DNA of 64,000 bases from Deltaproteobacteria bacterium. Its GTDB lineage: Bacteria > Desulfobacterota > DSM-4660 > Desulfatiglandales > HGW-15. Positions 23,957 to 33,023 of the stretch are shown here, one piece after another. Location: positions 124,001-188,000 of the forward strand of contig JAGVAP010000082.1 in assembly GCA_020060215.1 (NCBI GenBank), written 5' to 3'. Below the pieces are notes generated by a model. It did not search any database and was not told the DNA's origin. It saw only the letters and a list, made by a program, of their open reading frames with translations. The translations under genes were made by a program, and so were the position numbers. How positions within the stretch are numbered: the stretch's first letter is position 1; every line of letters begins with the position of its first letter.

Positions 23957-25260
23957 GCATCAGGCTTGCGAAGATTTGGACCTTGACCGGGGTTGTCTTC
24001 CTGTCGATTCTCCTCCTATGGCTCCCGGGCGGGTATGGAGAGCAGGGGGAGGTCGTCGTCCTCGAACTCGACGGCCCCATCAATCCGGGCACGGCCGCTT
24101 TCCTGACACGCGGTATCGAGGTTGCCGAAAAGGGTAACGCCGATCTGCTGATCGTGCGTCTGGATACCCCCGGAGGTCTGGCCTCTTCCATGCGGAGCAT
24201 GGTGAAAGGCATCATGAACTCGAGCATACCCGTGGTCGTCTATGTCTCACCCGGCGGTGCCGGGGCCGCTTCTGCGGGGGTGCTCGTCACCGTGTCCGCA
24301 CACGTCGCAGCCATGGCCCCGGGCACCAACATCGGAGCGGCCCACCCGGTGAGTGCGGGCGGAAAGGACATCGACAAGACCATGTCGGAGAAGGTCGTCA
24401 ACGACATGGCCTCTTATGGGAGAGGGATTGCAAAGGAGAAGGGCAGGAACGGGGAATGGGTGGAGCTGGCCGTTCGAGAGAGCGTCTCCATCACGGCGGA
24501 AGAGGCCCTGGAGAAGGGCGTCATCGACCTGATTGCGACCGACCTGGACGATCTGCTGAAGAAGCTCGACGGCCGCGAGGTGGCGCTTCAGAAAGGGACG
24601 GTGACCCTGCGCACGGCCGGGCTCGCCAGGAGGTACCACCAGGCCGGATTCAGGGATCGGATCCTGAAGACGATCAGCGACCCGAACATCGCCTACATCC
24701 TGATGATGATCGGCCTGGCCGGCCTCTACTTCGAGCTTTCCCATCCGGGGGCAGTCTTCCCGGGGGTGATCGGGGGGATTTCCCTCGTCCTCGCCTTCTA
24801 TGCGTTTCAAACCCTCCCGGTCAATTATGCGGGCCTTCTGCTCATCGGACTCGGCATCCTCTTCTTCATTGCGGAGATCAAGGTGGCAAGCTTCGGCCTG
24901 CTCTCCATAGGCGGGATCATTTCTCTCACCCTCGGGAGCATCATGCTCTTCGAGGACCTGAGGGTCTCCCTCAGGCTGATCGCACCGACCGTCATCCTCA
25001 TCGGAGGGTTTTTTGTCGTTGTCTCCACCCTGGCATTCCGGGCCTTCCGCTCCAAGCCTCATCTGGGCGTGGAAGGGATCGTGGGGGAAGTGGGCACGGT
25101 CAGGAAGCCCATAGATCCTGAAGGGCAGGTCTTTGTCCACGGCGAGTATTGGAGGGCCGTCTCCCCCGAGAAGATCGAGGAGGGGGAGAAGGTCATGGTG
25201 GAATCCGTACAAGGGTTGATTCTGAACGTCAGGAAAGTGAAGGGTGTAGGGCGCGGATAG
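23953..25260 (+). CDS. nfeD: NfeD-family membrane serine protease
   Basis: A full-length NfeD (435 residues). A TTG start overlaps the udg stop, and a signal anchor (LTGVVFLSILLLWLPGG) follows. The ClpP/SppA-like protease domain (30-220) has RLDTPGG and the serine in GGAGAASAG, with a candidate catalytic lysine further on. Four or five membrane helices span about 235-355, and the C-terminal OB-fold (about 370-432, EGIVGEVGTVRKPIDPEGQVFVHGEYWRA) is typical. In archaea this protease cleaves the stomatin partner, and the slipin gene follows downstream. Confidence 0.9.
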   Translation: MSIRLAKIWTLTGVVFLSILLLWLPGGYGEQGEVVVLELDGPINPGTAAFLTRGIEVAEKGNADLLIVRLDTPGGLASSMRSMVKGIMNSSIPVVVYVSPGGAGAASAGVLVTVSAHVAAMAPGTNIGAAHPVSAGGKDIDKTMSEKVVNDMASYGRGIAKEKGRNGEWVELAVRESVSITAEEALEKGVIDLIATDLDDLLKKLDGREVALQKGTVTLRTAGLARRYHQAGFRDRILKTISDPNIAYILMMIGLAGLYFELSHPGAVFPGVIGGISLVLAFYAFQTLPVNYAGLLLIGLGILFFIAEIKVASFGLLSIGGIISLTLGSIMLFEDLRVSLRLIAPTVILIGGFFVVVSTLAFRAFRSKPHLGVEGIVGEVGTVRKPIDPEGQVFVHGEYWRAVSPEKIEEGEKVMVESVQGLILNVRKVKGVGRG

Positions 25261-25302
25261 TTCGACCGTCCCGGCGATATGAGGCACGCAGGTCGTTGCT
25301 CA

Positions 25303-25426
25303 GGGTTCAGCGTTCAGCCCAGCCTCTTGCCGCGGACGCGGGAGGGAACGGAACAGTGCCCCTGGCATTTGCATCGTTTCAAGCGAAATGGAGGAGTGAG
25401 GAACTTTTCCTGAACACTGAACACTG
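25303..25426. repeat. Inverted GTTCAG repeat in the nfeD-slipin gap
   Basis: GGGTTCAGCGTTCAG (25303-25317) and CTGAACACTGAAC (25410-25422) are inverted copies flanking about 90 bases with no gene. It is a fourth type of dispersed repeat. Confidence 0.5.
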
Positions 25427-25517
25427 CAACGGGGGATCACCTGAGGCTCCCGCCAAAGCGGGGCTCTGCGGGTGGAGCGTCAATTGACCATTACCTGATG
25501 AAAGAAAGGGGGGGCGA

Positions 25518-26255
25518 ATGTTCTGGTTACCGATACTCATTCTGGTCGTTTTTTTCCTGGCATCGGCTATCAAAGTGCTTCGGGAGTACGAGCGGGGGGT
25601 GATCTTCCGCCTTGGGCGCGTCATCAAGACCAAGGGCCCGGGTCTGATCATCCTGATTCCCGTCATCGATAAGATGGTCAAGGTGAGCCTGAGGACGGTC
25701 ACGATGGATGTCCCGCCGCAGGACGTGATCACCCGGGACAATGTGTCCGTGAAGGTGAATGCGGTCATCTACTTCCGGGTCATGGATCCCACCAAGGCGA
25801 CCATCGAGGTGGAGAATTTCCTGTTTGCCACCTCACAGCTTGCCCAGACCACATTGAGGAGTGTGTGCGGTCAGGTGGAGCTGGACGATCTGCTCTCCGA
25901 GCGGGAGAAGATCAATGGTCAACTCCAGGAGATCCTGGATCACCACACGGATCCCTGGGGAATCAAGGTGAGCACCGTCGAGGTCAAGCACATCGACCTG
26001 CCGCAGGAGATGCAGAGGGCTATGGCAAGGCAGGCTGAAGCCGAAAGGGAAAGAAGGGCAAAGGTCATCAACGCGGAAGGCGAGTTTCAGGCCGCGGATC
26101 GTCTGTCGCAGGCAGCCGGCATCATTCAGAGATACCCTGAGGCCCTGCAACTCAGGTACCTGCAGACCCTGAGGGAGATTGCCGCGGAGAACAATTCCAC
26201 GACCATCTTCCCAATCCCGCTCGACATGTTCAAGATATTCATGAAGAAGGATTAA
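25518..26255 (+). CDS. Slipin (SPFH/stomatin-like protein)
   Basis: A 245-residue membrane-anchored SPFH protein. The N-terminal hairpin anchor is [18 protein letters not shown], followed by the stomatin signature [13 protein letters not shown], then the prohibitin fold ending in [26 protein letters not shown] and an amphipathic coiled coil. The C-terminus ([14 protein letters not shown]) is the classic slipin tail. It is preceded by AAAGAAAGGGGGG. Pairing with NfeD upstream is a widely conserved membrane-quality-control unit. Confidence 0.93.
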   Translation: MFWLPILILVVFFLASAIKVLREYERGVIFRLGRVIKTKGPGLIILIPVIDKMVKVSLRTVTMDVPPQDVITRDNVSVKVNAVIYFRVMDPTKATIEVENFLFATSQLAQTTLRSVCGQVELDDLLSEREKINGQLQEILDHHTDPWGIKVSTVEVKHIDLPQEMQRAMARQAEAERERRAKVINAEGEFQAADRLSQAAGIIQRYPEALQLRYLQTLREIAAENNSTTIFPIPLDMFKIFMKKD

Positions 26256-26276
26256 GATAAGAAGAAGAGAAAGATA

Positions 26277-26328
26277 CGCCACGAAGACACCAAGAAAAGA
26301 GCAATCGGTGACTTTGTGTCTTTGTGGC
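26277..26328. repeat. Repeat family B copy
   Basis: CGCCACGAAGACACCAAG (26277-26294) and CTTTGTGTCTTTGTGGC (26312-26328) face each other between the slipin gene and the Rho_N gene. Confidence 0.75.
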
Positions 26329-26359
26329 TAGATTTCATTCACAGGAGGAGACGGACCGA

Positions 26360-26731
26360 ATGGCGGACGAAGAACGGAAGGCGGAGACCACGGAAAAGGG
26401 GTTGGAGGAGAAACTCCGGGAAGGCCGGGAGCTGGAGAAGTTGACCGCCCCGGAACTGAGGGAAATGGCCATGAAGATCGAGGGCGTGACCGGGGCCCAC
26501 GCCATGAAGAAGGAAGAGCTTCTCAAGGTCATCAAGGCGGACCGGGGCATCCCCGAGGAGCCCGAGGCCAAGAAGGGATCCTCGGCCCAGGTCAAGCAGG
26601 CCCTGAGGAAATTGAAGGAGCAGAAGAAGGAAGCCCGTGAGAACAAGGACAGCAAGCGGGTGGGGATCCTGAGGCGCCGCATCAATCGGATGAAGAAACG
26701 CGCCAGAAAGCAGGCGGTAGCATCCACATAA
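26360..26731 (+). CDS. Small Rho_N-domain protein, 123 aa
   Basis: A highly charged 123-residue protein. Residues 27-64 (KLTAPELREMAMKIEGVTGAHAMKKEELLKVIK in outline) fit the Rho N-terminal helix-extended-loop-helix domain, found at the start of termination factor Rho and as a stand-alone module. The rest is a Lys/Glu-rich coiled region (AQVKQALRKLKEQKKEAR ... LRRRINRMKKRARK). There is no Rho ATPase. A nucleic-acid-binding function is likely. ATG 26360 follows AGGAGGAG by nine bases. Copies of repeat B flank it on both sides. Confidence 0.7.
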   Translation: MADEERKAETTEKGLEEKLREGRELEKLTAPELREMAMKIEGVTGAHAMKKEELLKVIKADRGIPEEPEAKKGSSAQVKQALRKLKEQKKEARENKDSKRVGILRRRINRMKKRARKQAVAST

Positions 26732-26740
26732 AGAAGATCT

Positions 26741-26810
26741 GCCACTAAGGCACTAAGACACGAAGAAAACCACATGATTGTTGTTCTTGGTGTCTTTGTG
26801 TCTTGGTGGC
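26741..26810. repeat. Repeat family B, best-formed copy
   Basis: Left arm at 26741-26767 begins GCCACTAAGGCACTAAGAC; the right arm (26784-26810) ends GTCTTGGTGGC. The 27-base arms match at most positions, around a 16-base loop. It lies in the leader of ispD. Confidence 0.8.
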
Positions 26811-26849
26811 GGGATTTGGTTGCGGCCGTAAGGCCTGAAGGATGGATCC

Positions 26850-27548
26850 GTGAGGACACTGGCCGTTATCCCTGCCGCAGGGGCGGGCCTGCGCATGGGG
26901 ACCGAACGCGCAAAGCAGTTCCTGGACCTGGACGGGATGCCGCTTGTGGCGGTCACGCTCCGGGTTTTCGAGCAAGTGCCCGTCGTCGACGAGGTGAATC
27001 TCGTGGTCCCTGCTTCCGAGATGGATTACTGCAGGCGGGAGATCGTTCAGAGGTATGGGCTCGAAAAGGTAAGACAGGTAGTTGCCGGCGGGAAGAGACG
27101 CCAGGATTCTGTCAGACTGGGACTGGAGGCCTCCCGGAAAAGAGACTTTGACCTCGCCCTCATCCACGACGGCGTCAGGCCCCTGGTCCGGCCGGAGATG
27201 ATCCAGGCGGTCGCGGAGACTGCGCAGCGGGCCGGCGCCGCCATCGCCGCGCTTCCGGCCAAGGAGACGGTCAAGGAGGTGGATGACGACCGGCTGGTCA
27301 GGAGGACCTGTGACCGCCGGCGGATCTGGCTCGTGCAGACGCCCCAGGGCTTCCGGTATGAGGAGATCCTGAAGGCCCACCGCCTGGCCCTCGAACAGGG
27401 ATGGGGCGAGGTCACGGACGATGCGCTCCTCATGGAGAGGATGGGGGCCCCGGTCCATGTAGTGGAGGGGGCGGAGGAGAACATCAAGGTGACCACGCCC
27501 CATGACCTGGAGCTTGCGCGTTTTCTGCTGAGCAGGAGGAGCGCATAG
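26850..27548 (+). CDS. ispD: 2-C-methyl-D-erythritol 4-phosphate cytidylyltransferase
   Basis: Third enzyme of the MEP isoprenoid pathway, transferring CMP to methylerythritol phosphate. IPAAGAGLRMG (residues 7-17) with KQF just after is the nucleotide-binding loop; HDGVRPLV, ALPAKETVK and TPQGFRYE are the other family blocks, and EGAEENIKVTTPHDL closes the fold. GTG 26850 is the start, after GAAGGA. No ispF is fused or adjacent, unlike in many genomes. It precedes hemC by about 45 bases and is likely in the same run. Confidence 0.93.
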   Translation: MRTLAVIPAAGAGLRMGTERAKQFLDLDGMPLVAVTLRVFEQVPVVDEVNLVVPASEMDYCRREIVQRYGLEKVRQVVAGGKRRQDSVRLGLEASRKRDFDLALIHDGVRPLVRPEMIQAVAETAQRAGAAIAALPAKETVKEVDDDRLVRRTCDRRRIWLVQTPQGFRYEEILKAHRLALEQGWGEVTDDALLMERMGAPVHVVEGAEENIKVTTPHDLELARFLLSRRSA

Positions 27549-27592
27549 CGCATGGCGCAAAGAGATAGCTTAAACAAGTGACCAAGGGACCC

Positions 27593-28519
27593 ATGACCAT
27601 CCTCAAACTAGGCACCCGAGGCAGCAAACTGGCCCTTACCCAGAGCGGGTGGGTCAAGGAGAGGATCGAATCCGCGCACCGCGGTGTGCGGGTGGAACTG
27701 ATTCGGATCAGGACCACTGGGGACAAGATGCTCGACTCGCCCCTGAGCAAGATCGGAGGGAAAGGGCTCTTTGTGAAGGAGATCGAACTCGCCCTCCAGG
27801 ACGGACAGGTGGACCTCGCGGTCCACAGCATGAAGGATGTGCCGGCGGAACTGCCTCCGGATCTCGAGGCCCGTATCTTCCCGAAGAGGGAGGACCCGAG
27901 AGACGCATTGGTCTCCAGGCGCTTTCCTTCCCTTTCGGATCTTCCGGAGGGGGCGGCGGTCGGCACGGGGAGTCTCAGGCGTTCGACCCAGTTGCTTTCC
28001 AGGAGACCGGACCTGCGGATCGTCCCCATCCGGGGGAATGTGGACACCCGCATACAGAAGATGGAATCGGGGCAACTGGATGCGGTGATCCTTGCCGCGG
28101 CCGGGATGAACCGACTGGGCCTGCGCGAAAGGATTTCATGCATCCTCTCTCCGGAAGAGCTTCTGCCGGCCATAGGGCAGGGCGCCCTGTGTCTCGAGAC
28201 CAGGAAGGCGGACCTCTCCGTCTCAGACCTTCTGCGCTTCATGCATGATGAGGAGACCGAGCTGACGGTCCGGGCGGAGAGAGCCTTTCTTCTGAGACTC
28301 GGAGGCGGATGTCAGGTCCCGATCGCCGGCCACGCGCGGCTGGAAGGAGATACCATGGTGTTGGATGGGATGGTGGCGGAGCTCGACGGGAGCAGGGTCA
28401 TCCGGGAGCGAATGGCCGGTGTCCGAGAAAACCCCGAAGGGCTTGGGGCGGCCCTTGCACAGAAGCTCTTGTCGGAAGGGGCCGACCGGATCCTGGCCGC
28501 AATCTATGAGAAGGCCTGA
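27593..28519 (+). CDS. hemC: Hydroxymethylbilane synthase
   Basis: Builds the linear tetrapyrrole from porphobilinogen. The ATG at 27593 gives MTILKLGTRGSKLAL, the standard opening; a GTG 15 bases upstream is possible. Family blocks include GGKGLFVKEIE, DLAVHSMKDVP, GTGSLRR and the cofactor-binding cysteine in LGGGCQVPI (about residue 241). 308 residues is normal. It is followed by a cobA-hemD fusion, so porphobilinogen is carried straight to precorrin-2/uroporphyrinogen III by neighbouring products. Confidence 0.95.
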   Translation: MTILKLGTRGSKLALTQSGWVKERIESAHRGVRVELIRIRTTGDKMLDSPLSKIGGKGLFVKEIELALQDGQVDLAVHSMKDVPAELPPDLEARIFPKREDPRDALVSRRFPSLSDLPEGAAVGTGSLRRSTQLLSRRPDLRIVPIRGNVDTRIQKMESGQLDAVILAAAGMNRLGLRERISCILSPEELLPAIGQGALCLETRKADLSVSDLLRFMHDEETELTVRAERAFLLRLGGGCQVPIAGHARLEGDTMVLDGMVAELDGSRVIRERMAGVRENPEGLGAALAQKLLSEGADRILAAIYEKA

Positions 28520-28615
28520 CAGGGACCGTTTTTTGAGATTGGACATTCTGGCTTCGACATTCGGTCCAACCCTCTTCGAGGGGGTACACCCGAAGAATCG
28601 TCTCTTGGGAAGAAG

Positions 28616-30169
28616 ATGGTGATGGAAAGAAAAGGCAAGGTGTACTTGGTCGGTGCAGGACCCGGAGATCCCGGCCTGCTGACACTCAAGGCGAAGGACT
28701 GCATGGAGAAGGCCGACGTGGTCGTCTATGACAATCTCGCCAACCGGGTCTTCCTCCGGTACGCCCGTAAAGAGGCGGAGTTGATCTACGCCGGAAAGGA
28801 AGGGGGCCGGCATACGATGACCCAGGAGGAGATCAACAGGGTGATCGTGGATCGCGCCTCCCGGGGTCTCCTGGTGGTAAGATTGAAGGGCGGGGACCCT
28901 TTCATCTTCGGGCGAGGCGGAGAAGAGGCCCAGGAACTGGCATCCGCAGGGATTGCCTTCGAGATCGTTCCCGGTGTGACCTCGGCCATCGCCGTGCCCG
29001 CCTATGCCGGGATCCCCCTCACGCACAGGGATTTTACCCCGACCGTCGCCTTCATCACCGGCCATGAGGACCCGGGAAAGGGTCACTCCGGTATTGCATG
29101 GGACCGGATCTCCACCGGCGCCGGCACCCTGGTCTTCCTGATGGGCATGGGCAACATCTCCGGCATTGCCGAGAACCTCATCCGCAACGGCCGATCGGCC
29201 GATACGCCGGTTGCCGTGATTCAGAAGGGGACCATGGCGGCGCAGAAGACCGTCACGGCCCCGCTCAAGGACATTGCAGAGATCGCACGCGGCGAAGGCC
29301 TGAAGCCGCCCGCCGTCATCGTCGTGGGAGGAGTGGTCGATCTGCGGCGGGATCTGGCCTGGTTTGACAAGCGCCCCCTGTTCGGAAAGAAGATCGTCGT
29401 CACCAGGGCCAGAGAGCAGGCGAGCACGTTTCTGGCGGCGTTGTCCGAACTGGGCGCGGAATGCATAGAGTTCCCGACGATCGAGGTGGTTGCCCCCTCC
29501 GGCTACGATGCATTGGACGGGGCCATCAGGGACCTGGAAAGGTACCAGTGGGCGATCTTCACGAGCGTCAATGGCGTGAAATTCTTCTTCGACAGATTGC
29601 GCTTCCTCGGGCGGGACTCCCGCAGCCTGAAAGGAATCAAGGTGGCTGCCATAGGCTCCAGGACGGGTGAGGCGCTCTCGGGGAAGGGAATTGTCCCGGA
29701 TCTGGTGCCGGACGAGTTCCGGGCGGAGGCGGTGGTCGATGCCTTTCACAAAGAGGATGTGGAGGGGCTCCGCATCCTGCTGCCGAGGGCCGCACAGGCA
29801 AGGGAAGTGCTCCCGGTCGAGCTCGAGAAGATGGGTGCATCGGTGGATGTCGTGGAGGCCTACCGGACCATCAAGGCTTCAGGCGACCGATCCCTGGTCC
29901 AGGGACTGCTGGAGAGAGGCGGGATCCATATGGTCACCTTCACCAGCTCCTCCACGGTTCACAACTTCGTGGATGTTTTCGAGGAGGAGGGGGAGCGGTT
30001 CTCCCGCTGGATGGAGAAGGTCTCCGTGGCCTGCATCGGCCCGGTGACGGCGGAGACCGCAATCAAGCGCGGGCTCAAGGTCAGCCTGACGGCCGAGCGC
30101 TACACCGTCGAATCCCTGACCGGCGCGATCGTCGAGTACTTCGAGAAAAAGGCGCCTCCTAGGCCCTAA
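28616..30169 (+). CDS. cobA-hemD: Fused uroporphyrinogen-III methyltransferase and synthase
   Basis: A 517-residue fusion. Residues 1-255 are SUMT (CobA): GAGPGDPGLLTLKA, VVRLKGGDPFIFGRGGEE, PGVTSAIAVPAYAGIPLTHR and the TLVFLMGM loop. From about 260 the uroporphyrinogen-III synthase (HemD) domain follows (KKIVVTRAREQASTF, IFTSVNGVKFFFDRL, ADIGSRTGEAL-like AAIGSRTGEAL, FTSSSTVHNF). It closes and doubly methylates the tetrapyrrole, giving precorrin-2 for siroheme, cobamide or the alternative heme route. Start is ATG 28616 or 28622. The fusion is common in clostridia and sulfate reducers. Confidence 0.95.
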   Translation: MVMERKGKVYLVGAGPGDPGLLTLKAKDCMEKADVVVYDNLANRVFLRYARKEAELIYAGKEGGRHTMTQEEINRVIVDRASRGLLVVRLKGGDPFIFGRGGEEAQELASAGIAFEIVPGVTSAIAVPAYAGIPLTHRDFTPTVAFITGHEDPGKGHSGIAWDRISTGAGTLVFLMGMGNISGIAENLIRNGRSADTPVAVIQKGTMAAQKTVTAPLKDIAEIARGEGLKPPAVIVVGGVVDLRRDLAWFDKRPLFGKKIVVTRAREQASTFLAALSELGAECIEFPTIEVVAPSGYDALDGAIRDLERYQWAIFTSVNGVKFFFDRLRFLGRDSRSLKGIKVAAIGSRTGEALSGKGIVPDLVPDEFRAEAVVDAFHKEDVEGLRILLPRAAQAREVLPVELEKMGASVDVVEAYRTIKASGDRSLVQGLLERGGIHMVTFTSSSTVHNFVDVFEEEGERFSRWMEKVSVACIGPVTAETAIKRGLKVSLTAERYTVESLTGAIVEYFEKKAPPRP

Positions 30170-30264
30170 GCGGCACACTTTACCCCCTCCATGAATCGAC
30201 CCACTTCGACGTGACGGTGGTTGCGTGAGACCTATCCTCGTGCATCCTGTATCCTGGATCCTGA

Positions 30265-31431
30265 TCATGAAAACGCGGAGATACCGGTGAGGTCCTGGCC
30301 CAGGATCAGGGTATGGATGGACTCGGTCCCTTCCAGGGTGCTCACCGCCTCCAGATCGCACAGATGCCGTATGACATGATGGTCCGCGAGAATGCCCCGG
30401 GCCCCGAGGATGTCCCGTGCGGTGTGGGCGATCCTGATCGCCTCCCGGACGTTGTTGAGCTTGGCCACCGAGATCTGTGTGTGTCTCGCCTTTTTTTCAT
30501 CCAGGAGTCTCCCCAGGTGGTAGGTGAGCAACTGCGCCTTCGTGATCTCCACCATCATGCCGACCAGCCGTTCCTGGACCAGCTGATACGAGGCAATGGG
30601 TTTTCCGAAGACGTTTCGTCCGACCGCGAACTCCCTGGCCGCTTCATAGCACGCAACCGCCGAACCCAGCGCGCCGCACGCTACTCCGTATCGTGCGAGG
30701 TTGAGGCACTGGAGTACCGACTTGAGTCCCACGGCCCCGGGAAGGAGGCTTTCTTCCGGGACTTCACATTGCTCGAGGCTGATCCGCGATGTCGGCGATG
30801 TCCTGTACGAGAACTTCCTGCGGATGTCGGTGGCCTGAAAACCCGGTGCACCGGTCTCGATCAGAAAGCCGCGGATCTCCCCGTCCAGCCTGGCCCAGAT
30901 CAGGGCGACATGGGCAATGGATCCGTTGGTGATCCACATCTTGGCGCCGTTCAGGACATAGCCGCCACCGCTCTTCTCCGCCCTGGTCCGCATGCCTTGA
31001 GGGTTCGACCCGAAGTCGGGCTCGGAGAGCCCGAAGCAGCCGATGATCTCCCCCCTGGACATCCCCGGGAGCCATCGTCTTCGCTGTTCCTCGGCGCCGA
31101 ACCTGTAGATCGGGAACATGACCAGGGAGTTCTGAACGGAAAACATGGCCCTCAAACCGCTGTCGCACCGGCCCAGTTCCTGGCAGGCCAGGCCGTAGAT
31201 CATGTGGCTCATCTCCCTGCATCCGTACCCGTTGACGTGAATACCGAAGAGACCCAGTTCCGCCATGGCTGGAACCAGATGCATGGGGAAGGTGGATTTG
31301 TCGAAATGATCGGCGATGGCAGGCATGCACTCCCGATCCACAAACCTGCACATCTTTTCCCTGAACTCCCTTTCCTCTTCCGTGAAGAGGGAATTCACGT
31401 CGAAATAGTCGATCTCCGCCTTGTCTTTCAT
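30265..31431 (-). CDS. Acyl-CoA dehydrogenase, glutaryl-CoA dehydrogenase type
   Basis: A 388-residue flavoprotein. The ATG at 31431 follows AGGAG. The order FGLSEPDFGSNPQGMRT, KMWITNGSIAHVALIW and ARYGVACGALGSA follows the GcdH group, and the C-terminal LEGTESIHTLILGQDLTGI closely resembles the YEGTHDIHALILG catalytic-glutamate motif of glutaryl-CoA dehydrogenase. It should oxidise glutaryl-CoA, giving crotonyl-CoA, or glutaconyl-CoA if non-decarboxylating as in some anaerobes; which of the two cannot be read here. It is divergent from two genes for lysine breakdown. Confidence 0.85.
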   Translation of the reverse strand: MKDKAEIDYFDVNSLFTEEEREFREKMCRFVDRECMPAIADHFDKSTFPMHLVPAMAELGLFGIHVNGYGCREMSHMIYGLACQELGRCDSGLRAMFSVQNSLVMFPIYRFGAEEQRRRWLPGMSRGEIIGCFGLSEPDFGSNPQGMRTRAEKSGGGYVLNGAKMWITNGSIAHVALIWARLDGEIRGFLIETGAPGFQATDIRRKFSYRTSPTSRISLEQCEVPEESLLPGAVGLKSVLQCLNLARYGVACGALGSAVACYEAAREFAVGRNVFGKPIASYQLVQERLVGMMVEITKAQLLTYHLGRLLDEKKARHTQISVAKLNNVREAIRIAHTARDILGARGILADHHVIRHLCDLEAVSTLEGTESIHTLILGQDLTGISAFS

Positions 31432-31640
31432 AGGGCCGCTCCTATTATTTCTTTGGGCACACCGATCGCCGGATAGAGGTGTCATTTCGAAGGGGTGAGG
31501 GGTCGTACGGTAGTGAGTCTTCGTCGAGGGTCTCTCCATCCCCCCCCCCAGATGCCAAGCTCTTCGGAGACGTGAAACTATGTTATATTCTCCTGGTACG
31601 ATTCGCAAACCGGTCATCCCCCTTTCAACAGGAGGTCCCC

Positions 31641-32987
31641 ATGCCGGCGGATAGTGCCCCGATCAAACTGCCCGTTGTGAAGAAGCCCTTGCCCGGTCCG
31701 AAGGGCGCCGAATTCATACGGTTGGACCGGGCCTATGTCTCGCCCTCGTACACCAGATATTATCCGCTCGTGGTGAAGAGCGCGAGCGGGCTTTGGGTCA
31801 AAGACGTCGATGAGAATGTCTTTCTCGACTTTACCGCGGGGATCGCGGTTTGTGCGACCGGACACTGCCACCCCCGGGTCGTCAAGGCGATCCAGGAGCA
31901 GGCCGAACTGCTCCTGCACATGTCGGGAACGGACTTCTATTATCCCCCGCAGGTGAGCCTTGCGGCCAAACTGGCGGAGTTGGCCCCGGGTAAAGAGGAG
32001 AAAAAGATCTATTTCGGCAACTCGGGCGCCGAGGCCGTGGAGGCGGCGTTCAAGCTGGCCCGATGGCACAGCCGGCGCGAACTCAACATTGCGTTTTTCG
32101 GGGCCTTTCATGGCCGCACCATGGGCGCCCTTTCTCTGACGGCCAGCAAGACCATCCAAAAAAAGCACTACAACCCTCTGGTACCCGGCATCAGCCATAT
32201 CCCGTATCCGGATTGTTATCGGTGCCCGTACAACCGTTGCTACCCGGGGTGCGGGACTGAATGTGTGGGTTGGCTCGAAAACACGCTTTTTCAGACGACC
32301 ATTCCACCTGAGGAGGTCGCGGCCATCTTCGTCGAGCCGATCCAGGGGGAGGGAGGGTATATCGTGCCGCCCCCGGAATTCCATCGGGAGCTCTTCCGGG
32401 TCGCGCGCAAGTACGGGATTCTCCTGGTGGCCGACGAGGTCCAGAGCGGCATGGGCAGGACCGGGAAGATGTTTGCGATGGAGCACTTCGGCGTTGCCCC
32501 CGATATCATCGCGATTGCCAAGGGCATCGCGTCCGGCATGCCCCTCGGGGCGATGATTGCGCGCGCCGGGATCATGGACTGGGAGGCCGGTTCGCACGCA
32601 TCCACGTTCGGCGGGAACCCCGTCTCCTGTCAGGCGGCCCTGGCCACGATCTCCTTGCTGGAGGAAGGGCTCATCTCGAACGCGGAGATCCAGGGCGAAC
32701 GTCTGCTGAGGGGGCTGAGGGAACTCCAGGAGAACCATGAATGCATGGGCGATGTCCGCGGAAAGGGGCTCATGGTCGGCGTCGAGCTCGTCAAGGACCG
32801 GGAGACCAAGGAGAGGGCCACGGAGCTTCGGACCAGGGTCATCAAGGGCGCCTATGAAAAAGGGCTGCTGCTCCTGGGATGCGGTCAGAATACCATCCGC
32901 TTCTGTCCGGCGCTGACGGTGAGCGCCGATGAGGTGGATGTCTGTCTGACCCTGTTCGAGCAGGTGCTGAGGGAGACGGCGGGTTGA
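31641..32987 (+). CDS. Class-III PLP aminotransferase, probable lysine/4-aminobutyrate type
   Basis: A 448-residue omega-aminotransferase. ATG 31641 follows GGAGGT. The fold-type-I fingerprints are clear: GNSGAEAVEAAFKLAR, FFGAFHGRTMGALSLTASK, EPIQGEGGYIVPP, DEVQSGMGRTG and the PLP lysine in IIAIAKGIASGMPLGA (about residue 295). A cysteine-rich insert (CYRCPYNRCYPGCGTEC, about 191-207) is typical of the acetylornithine-aminotransferase-like family of archaea and deltaproteobacteria. Next to an ALDH7-type dehydrogenase it most likely removes the epsilon-amino group of lysine; this substrate is inferred from context. Confidence 0.85.
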   Translation: MPADSAPIKLPVVKKPLPGPKGAEFIRLDRAYVSPSYTRYYPLVVKSASGLWVKDVDENVFLDFTAGIAVCATGHCHPRVVKAIQEQAELLLHMSGTDFYYPPQVSLAAKLAELAPGKEEKKIYFGNSGAEAVEAAFKLARWHSRRELNIAFFGAFHGRTMGALSLTASKTIQKKHYNPLVPGISHIPYPDCYRCPYNRCYPGCGTECVGWLENTLFQTTIPPEEVAAIFVEPIQGEGGYIVPPPEFHRELFRVARKYGILLVADEVQSGMGRTGKMFAMEHFGVAPDIIAIAKGIASGMPLGAMIARAGIMDWEAGSHASTFGGNPVSCQAALATISLLEEGLISNAEIQGERLLRGLRELQENHECMGDVRGKGLMVGVELVKDRETKERATELRTRVIKGAYEKGLLLLGCGQNTIRFCPALTVSADEVDVCLTLFEQVLRETAG

Positions 32988-33023
32988 AGAGGAGAGAGGT
33001 CTGATCTTCCAGCGGGGGTCAAC

